Made by a program: the position numbers and the translations under genes
Notes under the pieces: generated by a model
Databases searched by the model: none
What the model saw: only the letters and a program-made list of their open reading frames with translations
What the model was told of the DNA's origin: nothing
Assembly (NCBI RefSeq): GCF_025947305.1
Contig: NZ_CP110009.1
Span: forward strand, 3,017,501 to 3,081,500
Length of the DNA: 64,000 nucleotides
Source of the DNA: Flavobacterium sp. N3904
GTDB lineage: Bacteria; Bacteroidota; Bacteroidia; Flavobacteriales; Flavobacteriaceae
Reading direction: 5' to 3'
Shown: in pieces, positions 26,125-35,359 of the stretch
Layout of the letters: every line of letters begins with the position of its first letter
Position numbering within the stretch: the stretch's first letter is position 1

Positions 26125-27903
26125 ATGTCTGAACAATTAAAATCACAAGAAGAGTTTTTAGCAAATTTTAACTGGCATAACTTCGAAGAAGGTATCGATG
26201 CAGTAGATGAGAAAAACTTATTGGAATTCGAAGAACTAGTATCAAAAACTTTTATTGCAACTGACCAAGAAGAAGTAGTTGAAGGAGTAGTTGTAAGAAT
26301 CACAGATAGAGACGTTATCGTTGATATCAACGCAAAATCGGAAGGTGTTATTTCATTAAACGAATTCCGTTACAACCCAGCTTTAAAAGTAGGTGATAAA
26401 GTAGAAGTATTAATTGACATCCGTGAGGACAAAACTGGTCAATTGGTATTATCTCACAGAAAAGCACGTACTATCAAATCTTGGGATAGAGTTATTTCGG
26501 CTAACGAAACAGGAGAAATCGTTAATGGTTTTGTAAAATGCAGAACTAAAGGTGGTATGATTGTTGACGTTTTCGGAATCGAAGCTTTCTTACCAGGATC
26601 TCAAATTGATGTTAAGCCAATTAGAGACTACGATGTATATGTAAACAAAATGATGGAATTCAAAGTGGTAAAAATCAACCACGAATTCAAAAATGTTGTT
26701 GTTTCTCATAAAGCGCTTATTGAAGCGGATATTGAAGTACAGAAAAAAGAAATCATCGGTCAATTACAAAAAGGACAAGTATTAGAAGGTGTTGTTAAAA
26801 ACATTACTTCTTATGGTGTGTTTATTGACTTAGGTGGTGTTGACGGATTAATTCACATTACTGACCTTTCTTGGAGTCGTATTAACCACCCAAGTGAAGT
26901 TCTTGAATTAGACCAAAAATTAAACGTTGTAATCCTTGATTTCGATGATGAGAAAACAAGAATTCAATTAGGATTGAAACAATTGAACGCTCACCCATGG
27001 GATGCTTTGAACGCTGATTTAAAAATTGGTGACAAAGTAAACGGTAAAGTAGTTGTAATCGCTGATTACGGTGCATTTATCGAAGTTGCTGAAGGTGTTG
27101 AAGGTTTAATCCACGTTTCTGAAATGTCATGGTCAACTCATTTACGTTCTGCTCAAGATTTCGTAAAAGTTGGAGATGTTGTTGAGGCTGTTATCTTAAC
27201 TTTAGATAGAGATGACCGTAAAATGTCATTAGGTATCAAACAATTGACTCAAGATCCTTGGACTGATATCACTGCTAAATACCCAGTAGGTTCTAAACAT
27301 ACAGGTATCGTTAGAAACTTTACAAACTTTGGAATTTTCGTAGAATTAGAAGAAGGAATTGATGGATTAATCTACATTTCTGACTTATCTTGGACTAAGA
27401 AAATCAAACACCCATCTGAATTTGTAAATGTTGGTGAAAAACTTGACGTAGTTGTGTTAGAATTAGATGTTGACGGACGTAAATTATCTTTAGGTCACAA
27501 ACAAACTACTGCTAATCCTTGGGATCAATATGAAGATTCTTTCGCAGTTGGAACTATCCACACAGGTGAAATTTCTGAAATTGTTGACAAAGGAGCTACT
27601 GTAGAATTCGGAGATGATATCGTTGCTTTCATTCCTACTCGTCACCTTGAAAAAGAAGATGGTAAGAAATTGAAAAAAGGAGATTCTGCTGATTTCAAAG
27701 TAATTGAATTCAACAAAGAATTCAAAAGAGTAGTTGCATCTCACACTGCTATCTTCCGTGAAGAAGAAGAGAAAAACGTGAAAGCTGCAACTGAAAATAC
27801 TTCATCTGCATCTACTACAAATGCACCAGCTGCAACTTTAGGAGATAATAATGATGTATTGGCTGCATTGAAAGCTAAAATGGAAAAATCAGAGAAAAAA
27901 TAA
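26125..27903 (+). CDS. rpsA: 30S ribosomal protein S1
   Basis: This 592-residue protein is built of tandem S1 RNA-binding domains. The clearest units contain EGVVKNITSYGVFIDLGGVDGLIHITDLSW, NGKVVVIADYGAFIEVAEGVEGLIHVSEMSW and TGIVRNFTNFGIFVELEEGIDGLIYISDLSW (about residues 220-480), with more diverged units before and after. S1 binds mRNA on the 30S subunit and helps initiation. The C-terminal 45 residues are a low-complexity Ala/Thr/Ser tail ending KMEKSEKK. Codon use is that of a highly expressed gene. Relics of its 3' end occur downstream after LRR genes 1, 2 and 6. Confidence 0.96.
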   Translation: MSEQLKSQEEFLANFNWHNFEEGIDAVDEKNLLEFEELVSKTFIATDQEEVVEGVVVRITDRDVIVDINAKSEGVISLNEFRYNPALKVGDKVEVLIDIREDKTGQLVLSHRKARTIKSWDRVISANETGEIVNGFVKCRTKGGMIVDVFGIEAFLPGSQIDVKPIRDYDVYVNKMMEFKVVKINHEFKNVVVSHKALIEADIEVQKKEIIGQLQKGQVLEGVVKNITSYGVFIDLGGVDGLIHITDLSWSRINHPSEVLELDQKLNVVILDFDDEKTRIQLGLKQLNAHPWDALNADLKIGDKVNGKVVVIADYGAFIEVAEGVEGLIHVSEMSWSTHLRSAQDFVKVGDVVEAVILTLDRDDRKMSLGIKQLTQDPWTDITAKYPVGSKHTGIVRNFTNFGIFVELEEGIDGLIYISDLSWTKKIKHPSEFVNVGEKLDVVVLELDVDGRKLSLGHKQTTANPWDQYEDSFAVGTIHTGEISEIVDKGATVEFGDDIVAFIPTRHLEKEDGKKLKKGDSADFKVIEFNKEFKRVVASHTAIFREEEEKNVKAATENTSSASTTNAPAATLGDNNDVLAALKAKMEKSEKK

Positions 27904-27925
27904 TTTCTTGATTTTTTGAATATAG

Positions 27926-27955
27926 AAAGCCCCACAGCAATGTGGGGCTTTTTTT
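27926..27955 (+). terminator. Terminator after rpsA
   Basis: AGCCCCACA and TGTGGGGCT form a perfect 9-bp stem closed by a GCAA tetraloop, followed by seven T. Altered copies occur at 30702-30728, 33015-33055 and 46432-46448. Confidence 0.92.
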
Positions 27956-28008
27956 GTGATTATTTTATTTTTTTTAATAAGAAAAAATGCTATCTAAATA
28001 CAAAAGTA

Positions 28009-28016
28009 TATATTTG
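28009..28016 (+). promoter_or_regulatory. Conserved -7 element of LRR gene 1
   Basis: TATATTTG lies in a block (AAAAGTATATATTTG, then CTAAATATTTACTT before the ATG) that recurs almost unchanged before LRR genes 2 and 3. A -33 TTTG is absent; AATG is at the expected place. Confidence 0.6.
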
Positions 28017-28034
28017 TTTTCTAAATATTTACTT

Positions 28035-30665
28035 ATGAAAAAAATCTACTTTTTGGTATTGGCTTTTTGTTTTTTTAATGGATTGAATGCGCAGATTATT
28101 AATTTTCCGGATGCTAATTTTAAAGCGAAGTTGTTGGCTGCAAATTCTAGTAATACAATTGCATCAACACAAACACCGATTTATAGAGCTAGTAATGGTG
28201 TTTGGGTAGTTTCTTCTTATCATACGATCGATACCAATAACAATGGCGAAATTGAAGTTAGCGAAGCACTTACTATAAAAAAATTAGATGTTGGTGGAGC
28301 GTCAATAAGTGATTTAACTGGTATTGAAAAATTTGCAAATCTGATTTATTTGAGTTGTCGTGCTAATCAATTAACTGGCTTAAATGTTTCAAGTTTAATT
28401 AATTTAAAAAGTTTAAATTGTAGTTCTAGTCAATTACCAAGTTTAAATATTTCGGGTTTGACTAATTTACAAGAATTACATTGTGATTCTAACCAATTGA
28501 CAAGTTTGAGTGTTTTAGGTTTAACTAATTTGCGAACTTTATATTGTCCAAATAATCAATTATCCAGTTTAAATGTTTCAGGATTAAATAATTTAAAAGA
28601 ATTCTCTTGTAACAACAATCAATTGTCTAGTTTAAATGTTTCGAATTTATTTAACCTGCAAAATTTGAATTGCTATTCCAATCGATTACCTAGTTTAAAT
28701 GTTTCTGGTTGTATTAATTTGCTAAAGTTAGAATGTTTTTTTAACGAATTGTCTAGTTTAAGTTTTTTAGGTTGTAATAATTTACAAGAGATTAACTGTA
28801 ATTCTAATCAACTATCTAGTTTAAATGTTTCGAATTTAACTAAATTACAAGTTTTGACTTGTATTGGTAATCAATTAACAAGCTTGAATGTTACAGGTTG
28901 TACAAATTTAGAAAATTTGCATTGTTATCAAAATCAATTGGTTGATTTGGATCTTTCAGGTTTAACCACTTTGACAGATTTGCGATGTCCTAATAATAAG
29001 TTGTCGAGTTTAAATGTTTCAAATTTAACTAATTTAACTTATTTGATTTGTGAGTATAATCAATTAACAAGTTTGAATGTTTCGGATTTGACAAATATGC
29101 AGGTTTTGAGTTGTCAAAATAATCAACTAACAAGTTTATTTATTAAAAGCAATAATTTAAGATGGGTAACCTTAGATTTTCAAAACAATGATAATTTAAA
29201 GTATGTTTGTGCAGATGAAGAAGATGTAACCTTAATACAGAATAAAATTAATCAATACGGTTATTCAGCTACTTGTCACGTAAATGCTTATTGTACTTTT
29301 GTTCCTGGAGGCACTTTTTATAAGATCCAAGGCAGTACTCGTTTAGATACAAATAAAAACGGTTGTGATGCTCTAGATACTGTTTACCCAAATCTAAAAT
29401 TAAGTATTACAGACGGTAAAACAACTGGAAATTTCATTTCAAATGCTTCGGGTGACTACTCCATTCCAGTTCAGGCAGGAAATCATATTATAACTCCAGT
29501 TTTAGAAAATCCAACCTATTTTACTATTTCTCCAACTTTGGTAAATGTTACCTTCCCAACTGATGCAAGCCCTTTTACTCAAAATTTTTGTGTTACTGCA
29601 AATGGCTTGCATCCGGATTTAGAGCTTTTACTTATACCAATTGATAGAGCAAGACCTGGCTTTGATTCAAAGTATAAATTGGTGTATAAAAACAAAGGGA
29701 ATATAGTACAATCAGGAACTGTAAATTTGGCTTTTGATGATGCTGTTTTGGATGTAGTGGTTTCGAATCCTATAGTTTCTAGTCAAAACACAAATAGTTT
29801 ATCTTGGAATTTCTCCGATTTAAAGCCTTTTGAAACTCGTGAAATTACTTTTACTTTAAATGTAAATGGTCCAATGGAAGTACCTGCGGTAAATGCGGGG
29901 GATATTCTACATTATACTGCCACAGTAAACTCAGCTGATGTTGATGAAAATCCAAATGATAATATGTTTGTTTTTAATCATACAGTTGTAGGCTCTTTAG
30001 ATCCAAATGACAAAACGTGTTTAGAAGGTGATGTTATTACTCCTAGCTTAATAGGCGAATATGTTCATTATTTAATTCGTTTTGAAAATACTGGAACTTT
30101 TCCAGCTCAAAATATTGTAGTAAAAGATATGATTGATTTATCAAAATTTGATATTTCGACTTTGGTTCCTACCGATGCCAGCCATTCGTACATCATTAAA
30201 ATTTCTGAAGGCAATAAAGTAGAATTTATCTTTGAAAATATCAATCTTCCTTTTGATGATGCCAACAATGATGGTTTTATTGCATTTAAAATAAAAACGA
30301 AACCTACATTGGTTGTAGGTGATTCATTTGATAACGAAGCTAACATCTATTTTGATTATAATTTTCCTGTATTGACCAATAAAGCTACATCTACTTTTAA
30401 AACTTTAGGAACACAAGATTTTGAGTTTTCTAATTATTTTAAAGTGTATCCAATTCCAGCGTATGAAGTTTTAAACATTTCTGCAATTCAGAATATCGAA
30501 ATTCAATCCATTGCTGTTTATGACATTTTAGGACAAATGGTACTTGCACTTCCTAAATTAAAAGATACCTCAAAAATTGATGTATCTAATTTAAGAACGG
30601 GTAATTATTTTATAAATATAAAATCAGACAAAGGAAGTTCAAGTATAAAATTTATTAAAAACTAA
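28035..30665 (+). CDS. Secreted leucine-rich-repeat protein 1 with T9SS type A sorting domain
   Basis: This protein has 876 residues when started at 28035. An upstream in-frame ATG at 27987 would precede the promoter-like box and spoil the signal peptide, so it is rejected. Order: signal peptide (1-20, ending LNAQ); INFPDANFKAKLL block; EF-hand-like loop DTNNNGEIEVSE (near residue 73); about 13 LRRs of 21 residues with pattern NLxxLxCxxNQLxSLNVSGL (about 100-380); a CNA/SdrD-like domain starting YCTFVPGG with DTNKNGCD; a DUF11-like pair of beta domains with SLDPNDKTCLEG; and the type A sorting domain from about residue 800 (YFKVYPIPAYEVLNIS, ending KFIKN). Expected to be exported by T9SS and held on the surface or released. 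The ligand is unknown. Confidence 0.9.
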   Translation: MKKIYFLVLAFCFFNGLNAQIINFPDANFKAKLLAANSSNTIASTQTPIYRASNGVWVVSSYHTIDTNNNGEIEVSEALTIKKLDVGGASISDLTGIEKFANLIYLSCRANQLTGLNVSSLINLKSLNCSSSQLPSLNISGLTNLQELHCDSNQLTSLSVLGLTNLRTLYCPNNQLSSLNVSGLNNLKEFSCNNNQLSSLNVSNLFNLQNLNCYSNRLPSLNVSGCINLLKLECFFNELSSLSFLGCNNLQEINCNSNQLSSLNVSNLTKLQVLTCIGNQLTSLNVTGCTNLENLHCYQNQLVDLDLSGLTTLTDLRCPNNKLSSLNVSNLTNLTYLICEYNQLTSLNVSDLTNMQVLSCQNNQLTSLFIKSNNLRWVTLDFQNNDNLKYVCADEEDVTLIQNKINQYGYSATCHVNAYCTFVPGGTFYKIQGSTRLDTNKNGCDALDTVYPNLKLSITDGKTTGNFISNASGDYSIPVQAGNHIITPVLENPTYFTISPTLVNVTFPTDASPFTQNFCVTANGLHPDLELLLIPIDRARPGFDSKYKLVYKNKGNIVQSGTVNLAFDDAVLDVVVSNPIVSSQNTNSLSWNFSDLKPFETREITFTLNVNGPMEVPAVNAGDILHYTATVNSADVDENPNDNMFVFNHTVVGSLDPNDKTCLEGDVITPSLIGEYVHYLIRFENTGTFPAQNIVVKDMIDLSKFDISTLVPTDASHSYIIKISEGNKVEFIFENINLPFDDANNDGFIAFKIKTKPTLVVGDSFDNEANIYFDYNFPVLTNKATSTFKTLGTQDFEFSNYFKVYPIPAYEVLNISAIQNIEIQSIAVYDILGQMVLALPKLKDTSKIDVSNLRTGNYFINIKSDKGSSSIKFIKN

Positions 30666-30671
30666 ATTAAA

Positions 30672-30730
30672 AAATTATTTCTTTAATTTTTTGAATATAG
30701 AAAGCTCCACAGCAATGTGGGCTTTTTTTT
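30672..30730 (+). repeat. Relic of the rpsA 3' end and terminator after LRR gene 1
   Basis: The sequence AATTATTTCTTTAATTTTTTG followed by AATATAGAAAGCTCCACAGC closely matches rpsA positions 27898-27940, including the GCAA loop and the T-run. One stem base is missing on the right arm (TGTGGGCT), leaving a bulged but usable terminator for LRR gene 1. See the duplication finding. Confidence 0.85.
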
Positions 30731-30787
30731 GTGGTTATTTTTTTATTTTTTTTTAATAAGAAAAAGTGTTAAATAATTTCAAAAGTA

Positions 30788-30795
30788 TATATTTG
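30788..30795 (+). promoter_or_regulatory. Conserved -7 element of LRR gene 2
   Basis: TATATTTG lies in the block AAAAGTATATATTTGC shared with LRR genes 1 and 3, 20 bp before the ATG at 30815. The close conservation of these bases while the coding LRRs diverge supports a functional promoter or a recent duplication. Confidence 0.6.
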
Positions 30796-30814
30796 CTTTT
30801 CTAAATATTTACTT

Positions 30815-32965
30815 ATGAAAAAAATCTACTTTTTTGTATTGTCTTTTTGTTTTTTTAATGGTTTGAATGCACAGGTTATAAATTTTCCGGATGTGAATTT
30901 TAAAGCACAATTAGTAGATTCGGATGGATATTATTCTAATATAGGATATAATTCAGATTATCAATCAATAAGAATTGATGCTAATTTTAATGGTGAAATT
31001 GAGGTTAGTGAAGCTTTGAATATTTATGGTTTGGATCTTGAATCTTTTTCAAACATTTCCGACTTAACTGGTATTGAATATTTTTCAAATTTATTTTTTT
31101 TAAATTGTAATTATAATAAAATAAAATCGTTAAATCTCAATGGTTTGTCAAACTTAAATTATTTAAGATGTACAAACAATCTATTAACTTCTTTAGATGT
31201 ACGTAGTAATAAGAATTTATATTTATTAGAATGTGCTAGCAACGAAATCATTTCATTACAAATAGAAAATTTATCCAAACTTACTGAACTAGTGTGTTAT
31301 AACAATAAACTTACTTCACTTGATTTAACAGGCCTTATAAATATTAATAAGATAGATTGTTCTGGAAACCAGATTAACTCATTAGATTTCAGTAGTTTAG
31401 ATAATATTCGACAAGTCATTTGTGTTAATAATAATTTAACAGCACTGAATCTTAAAAATGGGCATATAGATTCAATTGCTTTTTACGGTAATCCTAATCT
31501 AAAATACATATGTACAGATGAAGAAGAAGTAACAGCTATTGAAAAATTAAAAAATGACTTAGGGTATGCAACGTGTAATATAAATACATATTGTTCTTTT
31601 AATCCTGGAGGAGTCAATTATATAATTAATGGTACACAAAAATATGACGGTAATAAAAATGGTTGTGATGTGTCAGATTTACCAGCCGCAAATATAAAAT
31701 TTATTATTTCAGATGGAACGGAAACAGGAACTGTAATCACTAATGATTCCGGTAATTATTCTATTAAAGTTAAAGAAGGGACTTATACAATTACTCCAAT
31801 AATAGAAAACCCAAATTATTTTTCAATTTTTCCAACTTCTTTTAATGTTACCTTTCCAACAGGCGCAAGTCCTTTCATACAAGATTTTTGTATAACACCA
31901 ACTGCTTCGCATAAAGATCTGGAGATTACTTTAATTCCTCTAGGAGTAGCAAGGCCAGGTTTTGATACGGATTATAAATTGGTTTACAAAAACAAGGGTA
32001 ATGTTGCACAATCAGGAACTGTAAATTTGGCTTTTGATGATGCTGTTTTAGATTTAGTAATTTCAAATCCTGTAGTTTCTAGTCAAAATGCAAATAATTT
32101 ATCTTGGAATTTCATTAATTTAAAACCATTTGAAACTCGAGAAATTACTTTTACTTTAAATGTAAATAGTCCGATGGAAACTCCAGCAGTTAATAGTGGA
32201 GCCATTTTGCATTATAGTGCTACAATAAACTCATCAGACACAGACGAAATTCCAAGTGACAATACATTTGTTTTTGACCACAAAGTCGTCGGTTCATTCG
32301 ATCCAAATGACAAAACGTGTTTAGAAGGCGATATTATTACTCCTAGCCTAATTGGCGAATATGTTCATTATTTAATTCGTTTTGAAAATACAGGAAATTA
32401 TCCCGCACAGAATATTGTTGTAAAAGATATGATTGACTTGTCAAAATTTGATATTTCGACTTTGGTCCCAACCGATGCCAGTCATTCCTATACCACTAAA
32501 ATTTCTGAAGGCAATAAAGTGGAGTTTATTTTAGAAAATGTTAATCTTCCTTTTGATGATGCAAGTAATGATGGTTATGTTGCTTTTAAAATAAAAACGA
32601 AACCTACATTGGTTGTAGGTGATTCATTTGATAACGAAGCTAACATCTATTTTGATTATAATTTTCCTGTATTGACCAATAAAGCTACATCTACTTTTAA
32701 AACTTTAGGAACACAAGATTTTGAGTTTTCTAATTATTTTAAAGTGTATCCAATTCCAGCGTATGAAGTTTTAAACATTTCTGCAATTCAGAATATCGAA
32801 ATTCAATCCATTGCTGTTTATGACATTTTAGGACAAATGGTACTTGCACTTCCTAATTTAAAAGATACATCAAAAATTGATGTGTCTCATTTAAGTACGG
32901 GTAATTATTTTATAAATATAAAATCAGACAAAGGAAGTTCAAGTCTGAAATTTATTAAAAAGTAA
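30815..32965 (+). CDS. Secreted leucine-rich-repeat protein 2 with T9SS type A sorting domain
   Basis: This is a 716-residue paralog of LRR protein 1. Signal peptide 1-20 (ending LNAQ), INFPDVNFKAQL block, EF-hand-like DANFNGEIEVSE, and only about 6 LRRs (LRCTNNLLTSLDV, LVCYNNKLTSLDL, IDCSGNQINSLDF). The shared C-terminal region starts at YCSFNPGG (about residue 262), with DGNKNGCD, SFDPNDKTCLEG and the type A sorting domain ending KFIKK. A stretch of about 272 bp (32585-32856) appears identical to 30285-30556 in gene 1 by eye, pointing to recent duplication or gene conversion. Its own promoter and terminators suggest separate transcription. Confidence 0.9.
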   Translation: MKKIYFFVLSFCFFNGLNAQVINFPDVNFKAQLVDSDGYYSNIGYNSDYQSIRIDANFNGEIEVSEALNIYGLDLESFSNISDLTGIEYFSNLFFLNCNYNKIKSLNLNGLSNLNYLRCTNNLLTSLDVRSNKNLYLLECASNEIISLQIENLSKLTELVCYNNKLTSLDLTGLININKIDCSGNQINSLDFSSLDNIRQVICVNNNLTALNLKNGHIDSIAFYGNPNLKYICTDEEEVTAIEKLKNDLGYATCNINTYCSFNPGGVNYIINGTQKYDGNKNGCDVSDLPAANIKFIISDGTETGTVITNDSGNYSIKVKEGTYTITPIIENPNYFSIFPTSFNVTFPTGASPFIQDFCITPTASHKDLEITLIPLGVARPGFDTDYKLVYKNKGNVAQSGTVNLAFDDAVLDLVISNPVVSSQNANNLSWNFINLKPFETREITFTLNVNSPMETPAVNSGAILHYSATINSSDTDEIPSDNTFVFDHKVVGSFDPNDKTCLEGDIITPSLIGEYVHYLIRFENTGNYPAQNIVVKDMIDLSKFDISTLVPTDASHSYTTKISEGNKVEFILENVNLPFDDASNDGYVAFKIKTKPTLVVGDSFDNEANIYFDYNFPVLTNKATSTFKTLGTQDFEFSNYFKVYPIPAYEVLNISAIQNIEIQSIAVYDILGQMVLALPNLKDTSKIDVSHLSTGNYFINIKSDKGSSSLKFIKK

Positions 32966-32974
32966 GTTTAAAGA

Positions 32975-33055
32975 AATCTGAGAAAAAATAATTTCTTGAT
33001 TTTTTGAATATAGAAATCCCCATCACGTTTTTTACAGCGAGATGGGGATTTTTTT
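32975..33055 (+). repeat. Relic of the rpsA 3' end with a replaced terminator stem
   Basis: TCTGAGAAAAAATAATTTCT and the following GATTTTTTGAATATAGAAA match the last codons and downstream bases of rpsA almost base for base. The terminator stem is different in sequence (AATCCCCATC / GATGGGGATT, 33015-33050, with a 16-nt loop) but occupies the same place and keeps a T-run. It terminates LRR gene 2. Confidence 0.88.
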
Positions 33056-33109
33056 ATGAATATTTTAATTTTTTTAACAAGAAAAAATGCTTACTAAATT
33101 CAAAAAGTA

Positions 33110-33117
33110 TATATTTG
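33110..33117 (+). promoter_or_regulatory. Conserved -7 element of the LRR gene 3-5 operon
   Basis: TATATTTG in the same conserved block lies 20 bp before the ATG at 33137. LRR genes 4 and 5 have no such block and follow after 6 and 11 bp, so this element probably serves all three. Confidence 0.6.
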
Positions 33118-33136
33118 CTTTTCTAAATATTTACTT

Positions 33137-35353
33137 ATGAAAAAAATCTACTTTTTGTTTTTGGCTTTTTGTTTTTTTAATTGTTTGTGCGCACAGGTTA
33201 TTAATTTTCCCGATGCAAATTTTAAGAACGCATTAATAGCATCCAATGAAACGAATATTTTAAGAGCCCAAGATGAATTTAAGAACTATATAAAAATTGA
33301 CTCAAACAATGATGGAGAGATTGATGTGGATGAAGCTTCGATTGTTGTTTATTTATATCTTGGATTGTCATCAATTTCATCTTTAGAGGGAATTTCAAAT
33401 TTTCCCAATCTTATTTACCTGCAATGTTCTAATAATTCTATTTCATCACTGGAAGTAAACTCCCTAACTAAACTTGAAGAACTTTATTGTAATGATAATC
33501 TGCTTACATCTTTAGATGTTAGTGCCTTAAAAAATATTAAAACTTTATATGTGAGCAACAATAAAATTGAAACACTCAATTTCGATGGTTTAATGAACTT
33601 GGAATTTTTAATGTTCGATGGAAATAAAATAAAATCATTAGATATCAGCAGTTTTCCAAATTTAATTGGATTAGCGTGCGGTCGAAACGAACTTACTTCA
33701 ATAAAGGTCGGTTCTTTAAAGGAAATGTTATTTTTGTATTGCAGTGATAATCAATTAACTACATTAGATTTGACTGGTTTACCAAAACTTAATTCTTTTG
33801 AATGTGACAATAATCAACTACTTACTTCATTATTTCTAAAAAATGGGATAAATGAACCCTATATGACTTTCAGAAGCACTCCAAATTTGGAGTATATATG
33901 TATTGATGATTCACAATTCACTGAAGTTCAAAAGCTAGTTTCTCAATATAATTACACTAATTGCCAAATTAATTCCTATTGTTCTTTTAATCCTGGAGGA
34001 ATCTATTATACTGTTGATGGAAATAGTAGATTTGATAGTAATTCTAATGGGTGTGACGCATCTGATTTCAATTATTCAAATTTAAATTTTAATATAACTG
34101 ATGGTACTCATAGTGGAAATTTTATATCAGACACATCAGGAAATTATTCTATGTCTGTTCAAGAGGGAACTCATACTATTACTCCAATTCTAGAAAACCC
34201 ATCTTATTATAGCGTTTCACCAACTTCTATAACTGTAAATTTTCCAACACAATCAAGTCCATTTACTCAATATTTTTGTATTACTCCAAATGGCATTCAT
34301 AACGATTTAGAAATAACTATTTTGCCAATAGCTCCTGCAAGGCCGGGTTTTGACGTAACTTATAAAATTATTTATAAAAATGAAGGTACAAGTGTTCAAT
34401 CAGGTTCAGTTTCTCTGAGTTTTAATGATGCCGTTTTAGATTTTATTACTGCTGTACCTATAGTAAATAGCCAAGTTACGGACAAACTAACTTGGGATTA
34501 CACCAATTTGCGACCTCTTGAAAGTCGCGTAATAACGGTTACTTTGAACGTTAATTCGCCTATGGGAACTCCCGCAGTAAATATTGGAGATCGTTTGAGT
34601 TTTAATGCAATAGTCACACCTGTAATGGGTGATGAAAAACCAGTTGACAATGTTGCGGCTTTGCGCCAAATTGTGGTAGGTTCTTTAGACCCGAATGACA
34701 AAACTTGTTTAGAAGGCGATGTTATTACTCCAAGTTTAATAGGCGAATATGTGAATTACTTAATTCGTTTTGAAAATACTGGAACTTATCCTGCTCAAAA
34801 CATTGTTGTAAAAGATATGATTGACTTGTCAAAATTTGATATTTCGACTTTGGTTCCAACAAGTTCCAGTCATTCCTATACCACTAAAATTTCTGATGGC
34901 AATAAAGTGGAGTTTATTTTTGAAAATGTTAATCTTCCTTTTGATGATGCCAACAATGATGGTTTTATTGCATTTAAAATCAAAACAAAACCAACTTTGG
35001 CAGTAGGGGATTCCTTTGAGAATGAAGCAAACATCTATTTTGATTATAATTTTCCTGTTTTGACCAATAGAGCTACATCTACTTTTAAAACTTTGGGAAC
35101 ACAGGATTTTGAATTTTCTAATTATTTTAGTGTATATCCAAGTCCCACAAATGATATTTTGAATATAGGAATGAAAAATTCTATCGAAATTGAATCTATA
35201 GCTGTTTATGATATTTTGGGGCAATTGGTTCTAGCGATTCCTGATGCTCAAAAGGTCTCCACAATTGATGTTTCCAAATTAAATATTGGGAATTATTTCT
35301 TGAGAATGAAGACCAATAAAGGAATTTCAAGCATGAAGTTTATCAAACAATAA
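33137..35353 (+). CDS. Secreted leucine-rich-repeat protein 3 with T9SS type A sorting domain
   Basis: This 738-residue protein has a signal peptide ending LCAQ, the block INFPDANFKNAL, EF-hand-like DSNNDGEIDVDE, about 7 LRRs (LQCSNNSISSLEV, LYCNDNLLTSLDV, LYCSDNQLTTLDL), then the shared C-terminal half from YCSFNPGG. That half holds DSNSNGCD, the DUF11-like segment with SLDPNDKTCLEG, and a type A sorting domain (YFSVYPSPTNDILNIG, ending KFIKQ). Its sorting domain is of the YPSP subtype shared with proteins 4 and 5, unlike the YPIP subtype of 1, 2 and 6. It is first gene of a three-gene operon. Confidence 0.9.
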   Translation: MKKIYFLFLAFCFFNCLCAQVINFPDANFKNALIASNETNILRAQDEFKNYIKIDSNNDGEIDVDEASIVVYLYLGLSSISSLEGISNFPNLIYLQCSNNSISSLEVNSLTKLEELYCNDNLLTSLDVSALKNIKTLYVSNNKIETLNFDGLMNLEFLMFDGNKIKSLDISSFPNLIGLACGRNELTSIKVGSLKEMLFLYCSDNQLTTLDLTGLPKLNSFECDNNQLLTSLFLKNGINEPYMTFRSTPNLEYICIDDSQFTEVQKLVSQYNYTNCQINSYCSFNPGGIYYTVDGNSRFDSNSNGCDASDFNYSNLNFNITDGTHSGNFISDTSGNYSMSVQEGTHTITPILENPSYYSVSPTSITVNFPTQSSPFTQYFCITPNGIHNDLEITILPIAPARPGFDVTYKIIYKNEGTSVQSGSVSLSFNDAVLDFITAVPIVNSQVTDKLTWDYTNLRPLESRVITVTLNVNSPMGTPAVNIGDRLSFNAIVTPVMGDEKPVDNVAALRQIVVGSLDPNDKTCLEGDVITPSLIGEYVNYLIRFENTGTYPAQNIVVKDMIDLSKFDISTLVPTSSSHSYTTKISDGNKVEFIFENVNLPFDDANNDGFIAFKIKTKPTLAVGDSFENEANIYFDYNFPVLTNRATSTFKTLGTQDFEFSNYFSVYPSPTNDILNIGMKNSIEIESIAVYDILGQLVLAIPDAQKVSTIDVSKLNIGNYFLRMKTNKGISSMKFIKQ

Positions 35354-35359
35354 GTACTT

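Noticed and set aside
27987..28034. Upstream ATG extending LRR protein 1 by 16 residues
   Set aside because: The extension covers the conserved -7 box and would bury the signal peptide. Paralogs 2 and 3 start at the equivalent of 28035.
28300..29160. Regular 63-bp periodicity considered as a CRISPR-like or satellite array
   Set aside because: It is the in-frame 21-residue LRR pattern with diverged units and no spacer/repeat structure.
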